A stretch of DNA of 64,000 nucleotides from Amycolatopsis lurida (GTDB lineage: Bacteria; Actinomycetota; Actinomycetes; Mycobacteriales; Pseudonocardiaceae): assembly GCF_900105055.1 (NCBI RefSeq), contig NZ_FNTA01000004.1, forward strand, positions 3,875,501 through 3,939,500. Reading direction: 5' to 3'. The first letter of the stretch is position 1, and each line of letters starts with the position of its first letter. Shown here piece after piece: positions 1 through 8,197 of this stretch. Both the position numbers and the translations under genes were made by a program. The notes under the pieces are model-generated. The model was not told where the DNA came from, made no database searches, and was given only the letters and a program-made list of their open reading frames with translations.

Positions 1-2041
1 TCTGGACCGCGACAGCGCCGACGGCCACCAACGCGACCACGACCAGCGGCGTGATCACGCGCGGGAGCAGGTCGCGCACGGTGTCGGTGTCGCCGACGAG
101 CCGCCGCTGTTCCTCACCGGCCCGAAGCGCGCGAGCCGGGCCGAGCCGCACCAGCGACTTCCACAGCCGGACGCGCAGGCTCCCGGCGATCCGGAAGGCG
201 GCGTCGTGCGTGACCAGCCGTTCGAGGTAGCGCAGCCCCGCGCGGCCGAGGCCGAACGTCCGCACGCCGACGATCAGCACCGTCAGGGTCAGGATCGGCG
301 GCTGTTGCGACGCCTTGGCGATCAGCCAGCCCGAAAGCGCGGTCAGCGCGACGCCGGCGAGCAACGCGGCGGCACCGAGCAGCGCGCCGCCGAAGAACCT
401 GGGGTGCAGCAGGTCGCGCCAGGGCAGCGGCTTGACCGGCCGTCCGTCTTCAGTGGTTCCGGAGTCAGCTGTCACCGTGGTCGACATGTCGACACCAGGT
501 GTGCGCTCGTGTGCGGCGATGATCGCGGCGGCACCTTCGTCGACGGCTTTACGGACCGCTGTCATGACCAGTGCGGCGCTGGCCTCGTCGAGGTGGGCGG
601 TGGGTTCGTCGAGCAGGAGCAGCCACGCGCCCGACCGGACCCGCGTCAGCGCCCGCGCCACCGCGACACGCTGCCGTTGTCCCTGTGACAGCTTCGAAAC
701 CGGCCGCTCGGCGAGTCCGGCGAGCCCGAGTTCGGCGAGGACGTCTTCGCCGCCGGCCTCCTCGCGGACGGTGCCCCCGCCGAACACCGGCGACTGCGGC
801 ACCCAGGCGACGTTCTCGCGCCACCGCTCCAGATCGGCGTCGGCGAGGTCGGTACCGCCGACGGTGATCGTCCCGTCGTGCACCTGCACGAAACCGAGCA
901 GGGCGGCGAGCGTCGTCGATTTGCCGCCGCCGCTCGGCGCGCGCAGCCAGGTGATCTCGCCGGGGCCGACGCTGAACGTCTCCCCGTCGGGCGCGAATCC
1001 TTCGCGCCTGGCGACGCGTAGTCCGCGGACGTCGATTTCGCCCTGCATGGGCGTCTCGGAACCGGTGGGCGGCAACGGTTCGGCCAGAACATCCGCGACG
1101 CGGCGCACGGCCTCGACACCGTCCTCGCTGGCGTGGAACGCGGCGCCGACCGCGCGCAGCGGCTGGTAGCACTCCGGCACGAGGATCAGGACGCCGAGCC
1201 CGATGGCCAGCGACAGTTCGCCGGAGACGAGCCGGACACCGATGACGACCGCGACCAGCGCGACCGAAAGCGTCGCGATCAGTTCCAGCGCGAACGCCGA
1301 CGCGAACGCGACCTTCAACGTTTTGAGCGTCGTGCGGCGATGACGCTCGGAGATCTTCCGCACCGTCTCGGCCTGCGCTTCGGCGCGGCGGAACGCGCTG
1401 AGGATCGGCAGCGCGCGAACGAGTTCCAGCAGATGGCCCGACAGTCGGTGTTCGGCGTCGGCGGCCTCGGCGACCCGCTCGGCGGTGTGCTTGCCGATCA
1501 GGATCGCGAACAACGGCACCAGCGGCACGGTGATCACGACGAGCACGGCCGACGGCCAGTCGGCGAACAGGATCGCGACACCGGCGGCGAGCGGCACGAT
1601 CGCGGCGGTCACCAAGGCCGGAAGGTACTGGGTGAAGTAGGCGTCGAGCGCGTCGAGGCCCTTGGTGGTCAACGACGTCAGTTCACCGTGACCGCGGCGC
1701 GCGATCCACTCCGGGCCGAGTTTCACAGCGTGGTCGAGAGCTTTGGCGCGCAGCTCCTCCTTCGCGCGAGCGGCCGCGCGAACCGAAACGATCCGCACCG
1801 CCCAGCCGGTCAACGCGCGCCCTGCGACGAGCGCGAGCAGCACGGCCAGCTGGGCGGTGCGGTCCCCCGGTGTTCCGCGGACGACCGCGGAGAGGACGTC
1901 GGCCAGCAGGAACGCCTGTCCCACCAGCAAGACCGCGTTGACGAAGGACAGGATTCCACTGAGGATCAACGCCCGGCGCGCCGCACTCGAAAGTGGAGCC
2001 AGCGCGCCGAGCGGACCCTTCCCCGGTCGCGCTGAGTCCAT
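1..2041 (-). CDS. cydDC: CydDC fused ABC transporter of cytochrome bd assembly (3' end beyond window)
   Basis: A reading frame runs open from 2041 to the left edge, about 680 residues without a stop. It begins with a six-helix ABC membrane domain (about residues 20-300), followed by a nucleotide-binding domain with Walker A APSGGGKST, signature SQGQRQR, Walker B LLLLDEP and H-loop AAHE. A second membrane domain starts right after (PLPWRDLLHPRFFGG onward). That order is CydD fused to CydC, as known from streptomycetes; the protein exports thiol reductant (cysteine/glutathione type in E. coli) needed to assemble cytochrome bd. An ATG at 2041 has a good AAGGAG six bases upstream. An ATG at 2089 overlaps the cydB stop (ATGA) and is an alternative start. 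The second ATPase domain lies outside the window. Confidence 0.92.
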   Translation of the reverse strand, partial: MDSARPGKGPLGALAPLSSAARRALILSGILSFVNAVLLVGQAFLLADVLSAVVRGTPGDRTAQLAVLLALVAGRALTGWAVRIVSVRAAARAKEELRAKALDHAVKLGPEWIARRGHGELTSLTTKGLDALDAYFTQYLPALVTAAIVPLAAGVAILFADWPSAVLVVITVPLVPLFAILIGKHTAERVAEAADAEHRLSGHLLELVRALPILSAFRRAEAQAETVRKISERHRRTTLKTLKVAFASAFALELIATLSVALVAVVIGVRLVSGELSLAIGLGVLILVPECYQPLRAVGAAFHASEDGVEAVRRVADVLAEPLPPTGSETPMQGEIDVRGLRVARREGFAPDGETFSVGPGEITWLRAPSGGGKSTTLAALLGFVQVHDGTITVGGTDLADADLERWRENVAWVPQSPVFGGGTVREEAGGEDVLAELGLAGLAERPVSKLSQGQRQRVAVARALTRVRSGAWLLLLDEPTAHLDEASAALVMTAVRKAVDEGAAAIIAAHERTPGVDMSTTVTADSGTTEDGRPVKPLPWRDLLHPRFFGGALLGAAALLAGVALTALSGWLIAKASQQPPILTLTVLIVGVRTFGLGRAGLRYLERLVTHDAAFRIAGSLRVRLWKSLVRLGPARALRAGEEQRRLVGDTDTVRDLLPRVITPLVVVALVAVGAVAVQ

Positions 2042-2085
2042 TGTGGACTCCTTGGCGGAAAGGGTGTCGCGGCCGGGAAGTTCGG

Positions 2086-3093
2086 TCATGGTGCGTGCAC
2101 CGGTGGGATGTGCCGGGTACCGATGCGCTTGCGGAACACCCAGTACGTCCAACCCTGGTAGATCAGGACGGCGGGAGCGCCGAACAGCGCGACCCAGGTC
2201 ATCACGGTCAGCGTGTAGGGACTCGACGCCTCGCCCGCGATCGTCAACGTGTTCGCCGGGTCCACAGTGGACGGCAGGACGTTCGGGTACAGGGCGGCGA
2301 AGATCGCGACGGCGGAAGCCGCGATGACCCCGCCGAGCGCGGCGAACGCCTGTCCTTCGCGGCCCGCACGGATCCTGAACCACGCGACGACGGCCGCGAG
2401 GACGGCGACGCCGATGAGGAGCAGCGTCCACAGGTCGCCCGAGCGCAGCTGCACGAGGATGAGGAACGCGAGCAACGGCATCAGTGCGACCGGGAGCAGG
2501 CGAGTGGCCAGGTTCCGCGCCCGATGGCGGAGGTCGCCTTCGGTCTTGAGCGCGAGGAACGCGGCGCCGTGGACCAGCGAGAACCCGACGACCGCGATCG
2601 CGCCGAGCAGCGTTTCGACGCTGAGGGCGGCGAACGGTCCGCCGACCCGGTCGCCGTCGGCGTCGAGCGGGAGGCCGAGGACGGTGGTCGCGAGGAGCAG
2701 GCCGACGCCGAACGGCGGGATCCACGAGCCGATGCCGATGACGCGGTCCCAGTTGCGGCGCCAGCGATCGGAGTCGACCTTGCCGCGGTATTCGAACGCG
2801 ACGCCGCGGCCGATGAGGGCGAGCAGGACCACCAGGAGCGGGAGGTACGCGGCCGAGAAGAGCGACGCGTACCAGCCGGGGAACGCGGCGAACATCGCGC
2901 CGCCGGCGACGATCAGCCAGACCTCGTTGCCGTCCCAGACCGGGCCGATCGTGTTGACCATGACGCGGCGCTCGGTGTTGTCCTTCGCGAGGACCGGCAT
3001 GAGCATGCCGACGCCGAAGTCGAAACCTTCGAGGAAGAGGTAGCCGAGCCAGAACAGGGCGATGACGCAGAACCAGATCGTTTCGAGGGTCAT
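2086..3093 (-). CDS. cydB: Cytochrome bd ubiquinol/menaquinol oxidase subunit II
   Basis: The protein has 335 residues, the usual CydB length, and is hydrophobic throughout with about eight or nine membrane helices. The N-terminus (TLETIWFCVIALFWLGYLF, then EGFDFGVGML) is the CydB signature, and GPVWDGNEVWLIVAGGAMFA follows near residue 50. With CydA it forms the high-affinity terminal oxidase of the cytoplasmic membrane, used under low oxygen. It is followed immediately by cydDC on the same strand, and its stop overlaps an ATG. It is separated from cydA by 384 bases, so it may have its own promoter or be expressed by readthrough. Confidence 0.96.
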   Translation of the reverse strand: MTLETIWFCVIALFWLGYLFLEGFDFGVGMLMPVLAKDNTERRVMVNTIGPVWDGNEVWLIVAGGAMFAAFPGWYASLFSAAYLPLLVVLLALIGRGVAFEYRGKVDSDRWRRNWDRVIGIGSWIPPFGVGLLLATTVLGLPLDADGDRVGGPFAALSVETLLGAIAVVGFSLVHGAAFLALKTEGDLRHRARNLATRLLPVALMPLLAFLILVQLRSGDLWTLLLIGVAVLAAVVAWFRIRAGREGQAFAALGGVIAASAVAIFAALYPNVLPSTVDPANTLTIAGEASSPYTLTVMTWVALFGAPAVLIYQGWTYWVFRKRIGTRHIPPVHAP

Positions 3094-3153
3094 CGGATGC
3101 TCACTTTCCTGGACCTGGGCTTCCCGGGCTTCAGGGGCTTGCGGGGCTTGCGG

Positions 3154-3200
3154 GGCTGAAGGACGCTTTCACCGCATGCGACGCGGTGAAGGACGCCTTC
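3154..3200 (+). repeat. Interspersed GGCTGAAGGACGCTTTCA element, copy 1
   Basis: The 18-mer GGCTGAAGGACGCTTTCA is followed by a segment ending in ACGCGGTGAAGG and GACGCCTTC. The same 18-mer, and then ACGCGGTGAAGG after a similar spacer, recurs in opposite orientation at 15489-15541. Both copies lie between genes. The GAAGG/CCTTC and GGTGAA/TTCACC pieces allow small stems. I infer an intergenic repeat family of this genome. Confidence 0.6.
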
Positions 3201-3245
3201 GGCCCGCTGTTCGGTGACCTCGCCCGTCACGCAGCCGCCCCGAGG

Positions 3246-3298
3246 GTTGCGAAAGCCACTTTCGCAACCTTGAGCGTTGCGAAAGTGGCTTTCGCAAC
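3246..3298. repeat. Perfect inverted repeat, 23-bp arms
   Basis: Arms 3246-3268 and 3276-3298 are exact reverse complements with a 7-base loop (CTTGAGC). Each arm is itself nearly palindromic (GTTGCGAAA...TTTCGCAAC). The whole can fold as one long hairpin or as two short ones. Confidence 0.85.
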
Positions 3299-3346
3299 CC
3301 GTCCCGGCCGCCCGGGGTCGCCCTTGCCAACCCCAGTCGCCCTGAG

Positions 3347-3390
3347 TTATCCACAACCGCCCCAGTTGTCCACAGATCGGCTGTGGGTAA
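3347..3390. promoter_or_regulatory. Cluster of three DnaA-box-like nonamers
   Basis: TTATCCACA (3347-3355) matches the canonical DnaA box exactly. TTGTCCACA (3366-3374) is the common actinobacterial form. TGTGGGTAA (3382-3390) is the reverse complement of TTACCCACA, a one-mismatch box on the other strand. Spacing is about 10 and 7 bases. No dnaA or dnaN is nearby, so this is not oriC; a DnaA-titrating or DnaA-regulated site is an inference. Confidence 0.55.
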
Positions 3391-3477
3391 CCCGCCTGAG
3401 CGATACCCCCGATACGCTGGGTGCGGGGCCGTCCCCCGGGAAGGGCGGGGGGCTGGGTAGGTGACGTCAAGAGGCGA

Positions 3478-4989
3478 TCAGTAGGCGAAGGCCAGCGCGT
3501 CGTCATCGCCGTCACCGCCTTTCGAATCGCTGTTCTCGCTGGTCGCGGCCGGTTTCTTGGGTGGCATGACGGCGTCCACGCCGCCGCGGACGTACTTCCG
3601 CATCAGGAAGACTTCGACCACGCCGAGCACCGCGTAGACGGTCGTCAGCGCGATCAGCGACGTCCACACCTCGCCTGTGGACAACTTCGAGACCGCCTGC
3701 GCGGTGAACATCCACACGCCGTCGACGCCGGTCGGGTTCGGCACCACCACGAACGGCTGACGGCCCATCTCGGTGAAGATCCAGCCGGCGCTGTTGCCGA
3801 TGAACGGCGTCGCGATCCCGCCGAGCACGAGCCACGGGAACCACCGCTGCCCGGGGATCCGCCCGCGCCGGGTCAGCCACAGCGCGAGCAGCCCGATCCC
3901 GGCCGAGATCGCGCCGAAGCCGATCATCGCGCGGAAACCCCAGTAGGTCACCGGCAGGTTGGGCACGTAGTCGATCGGCTTGCCCGCGAGCGAACCGAGT
4001 TGCGGGTCGTCCGGGTAGTTCGTGCCGTACTTCGCCTGGTACTCCGTCACCAGGTTCTCCACACCCTTGACCTCGGTCGAGAAGTCGTTGTGCGCCAAGA
4101 ACGAGAGCAGGGCGGGCACGTTGAACGTCTTGACGTCCTCGCAGTTCGCGTTCCGGACGTCGCCGATCGCGATGATCGAGAAGCTCGCCGGTTTCTCCGT
4201 GTGGCACAACGCTTCCGCCGACGCCATCTTCATCGGCTGCTGCTCGAACATCAGCTTGCCCTGGAAATCGCCGGTGATCGCCAGCACCGCGAACGCCACC
4301 ACACCGGTCCAGCCGCCGAGACGCAACGACGAACGCCACACCGCGCGGTGCTCGTCGTCCTCCGAACGCTTGCGCCACAGCTGCCAGCCCGCGACACCGA
4401 CCAGGAACGCCGCCGCCACCGAGAAGGCGCCCGCGAGCGTGTGCGGGATCGCGGCCAGCGCGGTGTTGTTCGTCAGCACCGCCCAGATCGAGTTCATCGT
4501 CGGCTTCCCGTCGACGAACTCGACCCCGACCGGATGCTGCATCCACGAGTTCGCCGCGAGGATGAAGTACGCGGACGCCACGGTCGCCAGCGAGTACGCC
4601 CACGCGCACGCCAGGTGGACCTTCTTCGGCAGTTTGTCCCAGCCGAAGATCCACAGCCCCAGGAAGGTCGACTCGACGAAGAACGCGACGAGCCCCTCCA
4701 TCGCCAGCGGCGCACCGAACACGTCACCCACGAACCGCGAGTACGCGCTCCAGTTCATCCCGAACTGGAACTCCTGCACGATGCCGGTGACCACGCCCAT
4801 CGCGAAGTTGACCAGCAGGAGTTTCCCCCAGAACTTGGTCATCTTCAGGTACCGCTGATCACCGGTGCGGACCCAGGCCGTTTGCATCCCGGCGACCAGC
4901 ACGGAAAGCCCGATGGTCAGCGGGACCATCAGGAAGTGATAGACGGTGGTGATGCCGAACTGCCATCGAGCGAGATCGAGAACTTCCAC
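3478..4989 (-). CDS. cydA: Cytochrome bd ubiquinol/menaquinol oxidase subunit I
   Basis: The protein has 503 residues with about nine membrane helices. His18 in QFGITTVYHFL corresponds to the heme b595/d axial ligand region of CydA. The GWIFTEMGRQPF stretch near residue 360 is the conserved quinol-site signature. The Q-loop is of the short type found in actinobacteria. It oxidises quinol and reduces oxygen to water without proton pumping. The start is a GTG (4989), since no ATG precedes the conserved N-terminus. It is the first gene of the cydA-cydB-cydDC set. I see no clear Rex-type operator in the short upstream gap. Confidence 0.96.
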   Translation of the reverse strand: MEVLDLARWQFGITTVYHFLMVPLTIGLSVLVAGMQTAWVRTGDQRYLKMTKFWGKLLLVNFAMGVVTGIVQEFQFGMNWSAYSRFVGDVFGAPLAMEGLVAFFVESTFLGLWIFGWDKLPKKVHLACAWAYSLATVASAYFILAANSWMQHPVGVEFVDGKPTMNSIWAVLTNNTALAAIPHTLAGAFSVAAAFLVGVAGWQLWRKRSEDDEHRAVWRSSLRLGGWTGVVAFAVLAITGDFQGKLMFEQQPMKMASAEALCHTEKPASFSIIAIGDVRNANCEDVKTFNVPALLSFLAHNDFSTEVKGVENLVTEYQAKYGTNYPDDPQLGSLAGKPIDYVPNLPVTYWGFRAMIGFGAISAGIGLLALWLTRRGRIPGQRWFPWLVLGGIATPFIGNSAGWIFTEMGRQPFVVVPNPTGVDGVWMFTAQAVSKLSTGEVWTSLIALTTVYAVLGVVEVFLMRKYVRGGVDAVMPPKKPAATSENSDSKGGDGDDDALAFAY

Positions 4990-5070
4990 GCCTCAAGCCT
5001 GCTCAACGCCCGTTGAGCCCGCCAGTTCAAGTGGTCCCGATCTCGCCGGGACGTTGGTCCCGCGCCCAGG

Positions 5071-6024
5071 TCAGCCGAGGCCAGCGAGTGTGAGTCGCGC
5101 CTCGTCGGCGACCTGCCGCCGCACGCCCGTGTCCCCCAGTGTCAGCACGTGGGCCAGCGCCAACGCGTAGGCCGTGTCGAAAGCGGCCTCGACGTCGGCG
5201 GCGATGTCGGGCTGGACGCCGATGCCTTCCCAGTTGGTCCCCGTGACCGGGTTCACCGCCCGTCCACCCGGGACGGTGACATCCAAATGAGTGTCCACTT
5301 TGTACTGTTTCCGCGGATTCGCCCCGCCCCCCGTGACCGCGCCCACCGTCTTCGCCCGCCCCAGCTGCTGCAACGAATAGCTCAGATCCTCGGCACCGGA
5401 GAACGTCGTCGGCCCGGTCAGCACCCACACCGGCTTGTCCGCGCCGAACTTGCGGCCCGGTACGTACGGCAGCGTCCAGAACTGGTTGGTCACGTCGCCG
5501 TCGCGCAGATAGATGCTGTTGAAATGCGTGGGCTCGTCGACCAGATAGCTGATCAGCAGCGCGACCGCCATCGGATCCCCGCCCCGGTTCTCCCGGACGT
5601 CGATGAGCAGCGCGTCGGTGGTCGCGAGCAGCGTCATCGCCGCGGCCAGCGCTTCGCCGGCGATGTCCGGCCCGTAGAAGAGCTTCGTCTCCAGGTAACC
5701 GACGTTCCCGGCCAGCCGCCGCGCCGACGCGATGCCGTGACAGTTCACTTCCGCCTCGCGCCGGAACTGCTCGGGATCGAACGACTCCCCGTCCACCTCG
5801 GGCAACGGGTCGACGTGATGCCGTAACCGCAGGTGCTTGTCCCCGTTGACCGACTGCAGGTCCTGGGTGACCGCGACGGCGAACGCCTGATCGTCGAGCC
5901 CCGCGTACGCGCCGTCACTCAGCCTCGCCCGCAGGAGCACCGTCAGCTTCTCGGCGACGTCGGGGAACACATAGTGCTCCTTCAGCCGCGTGCACACGTC
6001 TTCGATCCGCGCTCTCTCGTCCAT
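5071..6024 (-). CDS. S41 (C-terminal processing/IRBP-like) peptidase family protein
   Basis: The 317-residue protein has the S41 fold. An N-terminal helical part (about 1-75) precedes the catalytic domain, with LLIDVRENRGGDP at about 140-152 and the nucleophile motif TFSGAEDLSY near 205. This is the layout of the interphotoreceptor-retinoid-binding-protein-like branch of the tail-specific proteases. There is no signal peptide or PDZ domain, so it probably acts in the cytoplasm. A TAGCGT hexamer lies 8 bases before the ATG and there is no Shine-Dalgarno, so the mRNA may be nearly leaderless. Its substrate is not predictable from sequence. Confidence 0.75.
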   Translation of the reverse strand: MDERARIEDVCTRLKEHYVFPDVAEKLTVLLRARLSDGAYAGLDDQAFAVAVTQDLQSVNGDKHLRLRHHVDPLPEVDGESFDPEQFRREAEVNCHGIASARRLAGNVGYLETKLFYGPDIAGEALAAAMTLLATTDALLIDVRENRGGDPMAVALLISYLVDEPTHFNSIYLRDGDVTNQFWTLPYVPGRKFGADKPVWVLTGPTTFSGAEDLSYSLQQLGRAKTVGAVTGGGANPRKQYKVDTHLDVTVPGGRAVNPVTGTNWEGIGVQPDIAADVEAAFDTAYALALAHVLTLGDTGVRRQVADEARLTLAGLG

Positions 6025-6159
6025 GTTCCCGGACGCTACCAGCGGGGCCTGAAAAAAGAATTCGGTTTACCGAAACCTCAATTCCGCCCCGCCACGAAAC
6101 ACAATTCGCCCGCACATGCCACCCGATTCGGAAAAGCCATCAGCTTGCCTTTCTCTGAA

Positions 6160-6191
6160 TCACCCCTTTATCGTTGCAGTGAAAGGGGTGA
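6160..6191 (+). promoter_or_regulatory. 10-bp hairpin overlapping the ribosome-binding site of the GDT1 gene
   Basis: TCACCCCTTT (6160-6169) and AAAGGGGTGA (6182-6191) are perfect complements with a 12-base loop. The GGGGTGA arm contains the only purine-rich ribosome-binding sequence before the ATG at 6201. The stem would therefore hide the binding site, or the palindrome may be a DNA operator. Manganese-responsive yybP-ykoY riboswitches often precede this transporter family, but I do not see that consensus here. Confidence 0.6.
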
Positions 6192-6200
6192 AGAACCATC

Positions 6201-6800
6201 ATGTCTAGCTCGATGCTGGCGCTGATCAGCGCGTTCGGCCTGGTACTGGCCGTGGAGCTGCCGGACAAGACCCTCGTCGCCACCCTGGTTCTCACCACCC
6301 GTTTCCGCGCGTGGCCGGTATTCGCCGGAGTCACCGCCGCATTCGCCGTGCAATCCGCGATCGCCGCCACGTTCGGCAGTGTGCTCACTTTGCTGCCGGA
6401 GACACTGGTGACCTTGATCGTCGCCGCGATGTTCGGAATCGGCGCGTTCATGCTCCTTCGTGAAGGGTTCAGACCCGGCAAGGACGGCGGAGAGGACGCG
6501 TCGCGTTCCGGGCCGAGCCCCGCGACCTTCTTCCGCTCCGCGCTGACGTCGTTCGGGGTGCTGTTCGCCGCCGAATGGGGCGACGCCTCCCAGCTCGCCA
6601 CGGCCAGTCTCACGGCCCGCTTCGGCAACCCGTTCGCGGTCGCGCTCGGCTCCTTCGTCGCGCTTGTCGCCGTCGCCGGGCTCGCCGTCTTCATCGGCGC
6701 GAAGGTCCGCAGCCGGATCCGTCCCAAACTCATCCAGCGCGTCGCCGGGTTCGTCTTCGCCGGGTTCTCGCTGTTCGCGCTGGCCCAGCTGGCGTTCTGA
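6201..6800 (+). CDS. TMEM165/GDT1 family divalent cation transporter
   Basis: The 199-residue, six-helix protein carries both family signatures: ELPDKT near residue 19 (usual form E-x-G-D-K-T/S) and EWGDAS near residue 130. A charged loop (about 92-108) separates the two halves, as in all UPF0016 proteins. Relatives export Mn2+ or Ca2+, probably in exchange for protons; the substrate here is an inference. The first motif has Pro in place of Gly and the second has Ala-Ser in place of Lys-Thr/Ser, both modest departures. It stands alone, preceded by a hairpin that covers its ribosome-binding site. Confidence 0.88.
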   Translation: MSSSMLALISAFGLVLAVELPDKTLVATLVLTTRFRAWPVFAGVTAAFAVQSAIAATFGSVLTLLPETLVTLIVAAMFGIGAFMLLREGFRPGKDGGEDASRSGPSPATFFRSALTSFGVLFAAEWGDASQLATASLTARFGNPFAVALGSFVALVAVAGLAVFIGAKVRSRIRPKLIQRVAGFVFAGFSLFALAQLAF

Positions 6801-6888
6801 GGCGCACGGGGTTTTCACAGGTTCGCCGGGTAACCTTTCGGGAACGAAAAGGTGAACGCCCGCCCCGAAGTGCCTGGAGAAACCGTTC

Positions 6889-7551
6889 GTGACCTCGCCG
6901 AAGACACTCGCCGTCTCTCCTGTGCACGGCAGGCTCGCGGTCTTCGGCATGGCCGTCGCCGTCGCCATCTCGATCGACCTGCACTTGAGGCTGTCCAGCC
7001 AGGTCAGCCCGATCTGGCAGACGCTGTCCGAGTACGTCTACGGCTACCTCTCGCCCGGTGCGACGGCGGCCCCGTTGTTCGGCGCGATGTGCCTGGCACT
7101 GGGGTTCGGTTCGCTCGCCCTGCTCGCCGGGATCGCGAAGGCGCACCGTCGCGGGTACGAGTCCGTCCTCTTGCTGCTCGGGGTGTGGTGCGCCGGGCTG
7201 TTCGTCCTCGCGCTCGTCCCCGTCGACCCCGAGGGCCAGGCCCGCTCGCTGGCCGGGCAGATCCACAACTACGCGGCACTGGCGGCGTTCCTCGCGCTCC
7301 CCGGCGCCGCCTGGGTGCTGACCCGCCCTGGCCGGGCGCGATGCCCGTGGGAGCCGCGCCGCACGACGATCCGGCGGCTTTCGATGGCCAGCTTCGCCGC
7401 GGTGGTGATCGTGCTCGGCGGGTTCGTCTGGACGATGCTGACCGGCCCGTCGCATCAGGAAGTCACGCTCGGCCTGTTCGAGCGGCTGCTGTTCGCGGTC
7501 GACCTCACGCTGCTGGCGACCATGGTCCGCCCGCTGCTCAGCCACCGCTGA
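6889..7551 (+). CDS. DUF998 family membrane protein
   Basis: The 220-residue protein has about six hydrophobic helices. The helix-loop pattern with LSEYVYG near residue 48, LVPVDPEG near residue 108 and a conserved histidine (GQIHNY) near 124 is typical of DUF998. The function of this family is unknown. The GTG start at 6889 is supported by TGGAG about nine bases upstream. It converges on the IclR regulator gene, with only four bases between the two stops. Confidence 0.75.
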   Translation: MTSPKTLAVSPVHGRLAVFGMAVAVAISIDLHLRLSSQVSPIWQTLSEYVYGYLSPGATAAPLFGAMCLALGFGSLALLAGIAKAHRRGYESVLLLLGVWCAGLFVLALVPVDPEGQARSLAGQIHNYAALAAFLALPGAAWVLTRPGRARCPWEPRRTTIRRLSMASFAAVVIVLGGFVWTMLTGPSHQEVTLGLFERLLFAVDLTLLATMVRPLLSHR

Positions 7552-7555
7552 CACG

Positions 7556-8197
7556 CTACTCGGGCTGCTTCAGCACCTCGGCCAGCCGGACGGCGGCCGC
7601 CACGACCGCCGGGCCCACCACGGACGCGTCCAGCGGTTCGAGGGACACGACACCCACGCTGGCCTTCAAGCCCGGCACCCCGCGCACGGGCGCGGCGACC
7701 CCGGACGCCCCCGCCTCCAGCTCACCCGACGAGGTGACCCAGCCTTCGCCGCCACCGGGACGCAGCGTGATCGCCTTGCCCGCGGCGCCGGCGGACAGCG
7801 GATGCCGGGTCCCGACGCGGTAGGCGACGTGGAAGCTCGTCCAGGACGGTTCGACGACCGCGACGGCCTGCGCCTGATCCCCCTGCGCGACCGACAGGTG
7901 CGCCGTGGCGCCGACCTTCTCCGCCAGCTCGCGCAAGACCGGCCGCGCGGCCTCCCGCAGCTGCGGGAGGACCTGCCCGGCGAGCCGGAGCAGGCCGACA
8001 CCCAGCCGCACCTTGTTGCCATCGCGCCACACCAGGCCGCGCTCGGACAGCGGGACGAGCAGCCGGTAGACGGCGGCCCGGCTCGCGCCGATGGCGACGG
8101 CGAGCTCGGAGATCGTCGCCGCCTCGCCACCGGCGTCCGCGACCGCTTGGAGCAGCGCGAGCCCGCGGTCCAGGGTCAGCGACCCTTCACGAGTCAC
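7556..8197 (-). CDS. IclR family transcriptional regulator, putative hmg locus regulator
   Basis: The 213-residue protein has an N-terminal winged helix-turn-helix (about residues 8-60: TISELAVAIGASRAAVYRLL) and a C-terminal IclR effector domain with AAGKAITL. It is about 40 residues shorter than most IclR proteins, mainly in the effector domain. The GTG start overlaps the stop of the preceding gene (GTGA at 8194-8197), so the two are translationally coupled. Because it is co-transcribed with a gene divergent from hmgA, I infer that it controls homogentisate catabolism, perhaps in response to homogentisate or a related aromatic acid. It lacks the flanking length to be a complete long-form IclR. 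Confidence 0.8.
   Translation of the reverse strand: MTREGSLTLDRGLALLQAVADAGGEAATISELAVAIGASRAAVYRLLVPLSERGLVWRDGNKVRLGVGLLRLAGQVLPQLREAARPVLRELAEKVGATAHLSVAQGDQAQAVAVVEPSWTSFHVAYRVGTRHPLSAGAAGKAITLRPGGGEGWVTSSGELEAGASGVAAPVRGVPGLKASVGVVSLEPLDASVVGPAVVAAAVRLAEVLKQPE

Larger units (their letters stand above)
3094..3477. other. 384-bp cydA-cydB gap rich in palindromes and DnaA boxes
   Basis: No credible gene is seen here. The gap holds an interspersed tandem-hairpin element (3154-3200), a 23-bp-arm perfect inverted repeat (3246-3298) and three DnaA-box-like nonamers (3347-3390). CydA is normally followed closely by cydB, so this is an insertion of non-coding repeats into the operon. A strong stem here could attenuate transcription from cydA into cydB. 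Confidence 0.7.

Noticed and set aside
1..2040. Long plus-strand and off-frame reading frames over cyd, symporter and glycosyltransferase genes
   Set aside because: They are Arg/Ala/Pro-rich shadows of real minus-strand genes, a usual artefact at this GC content.
3347..3390. Chromosomal replication origin
   Set aside because: Only three DnaA boxes and no dnaA, dnaN, AT-rich unwinding region or gyr genes.
6061..6200. yybP-ykoY manganese riboswitch before the GDT1 gene
   Set aside because: The family often has it, but the conserved helix and loop sequence is not present; only a simple hairpin is seen.
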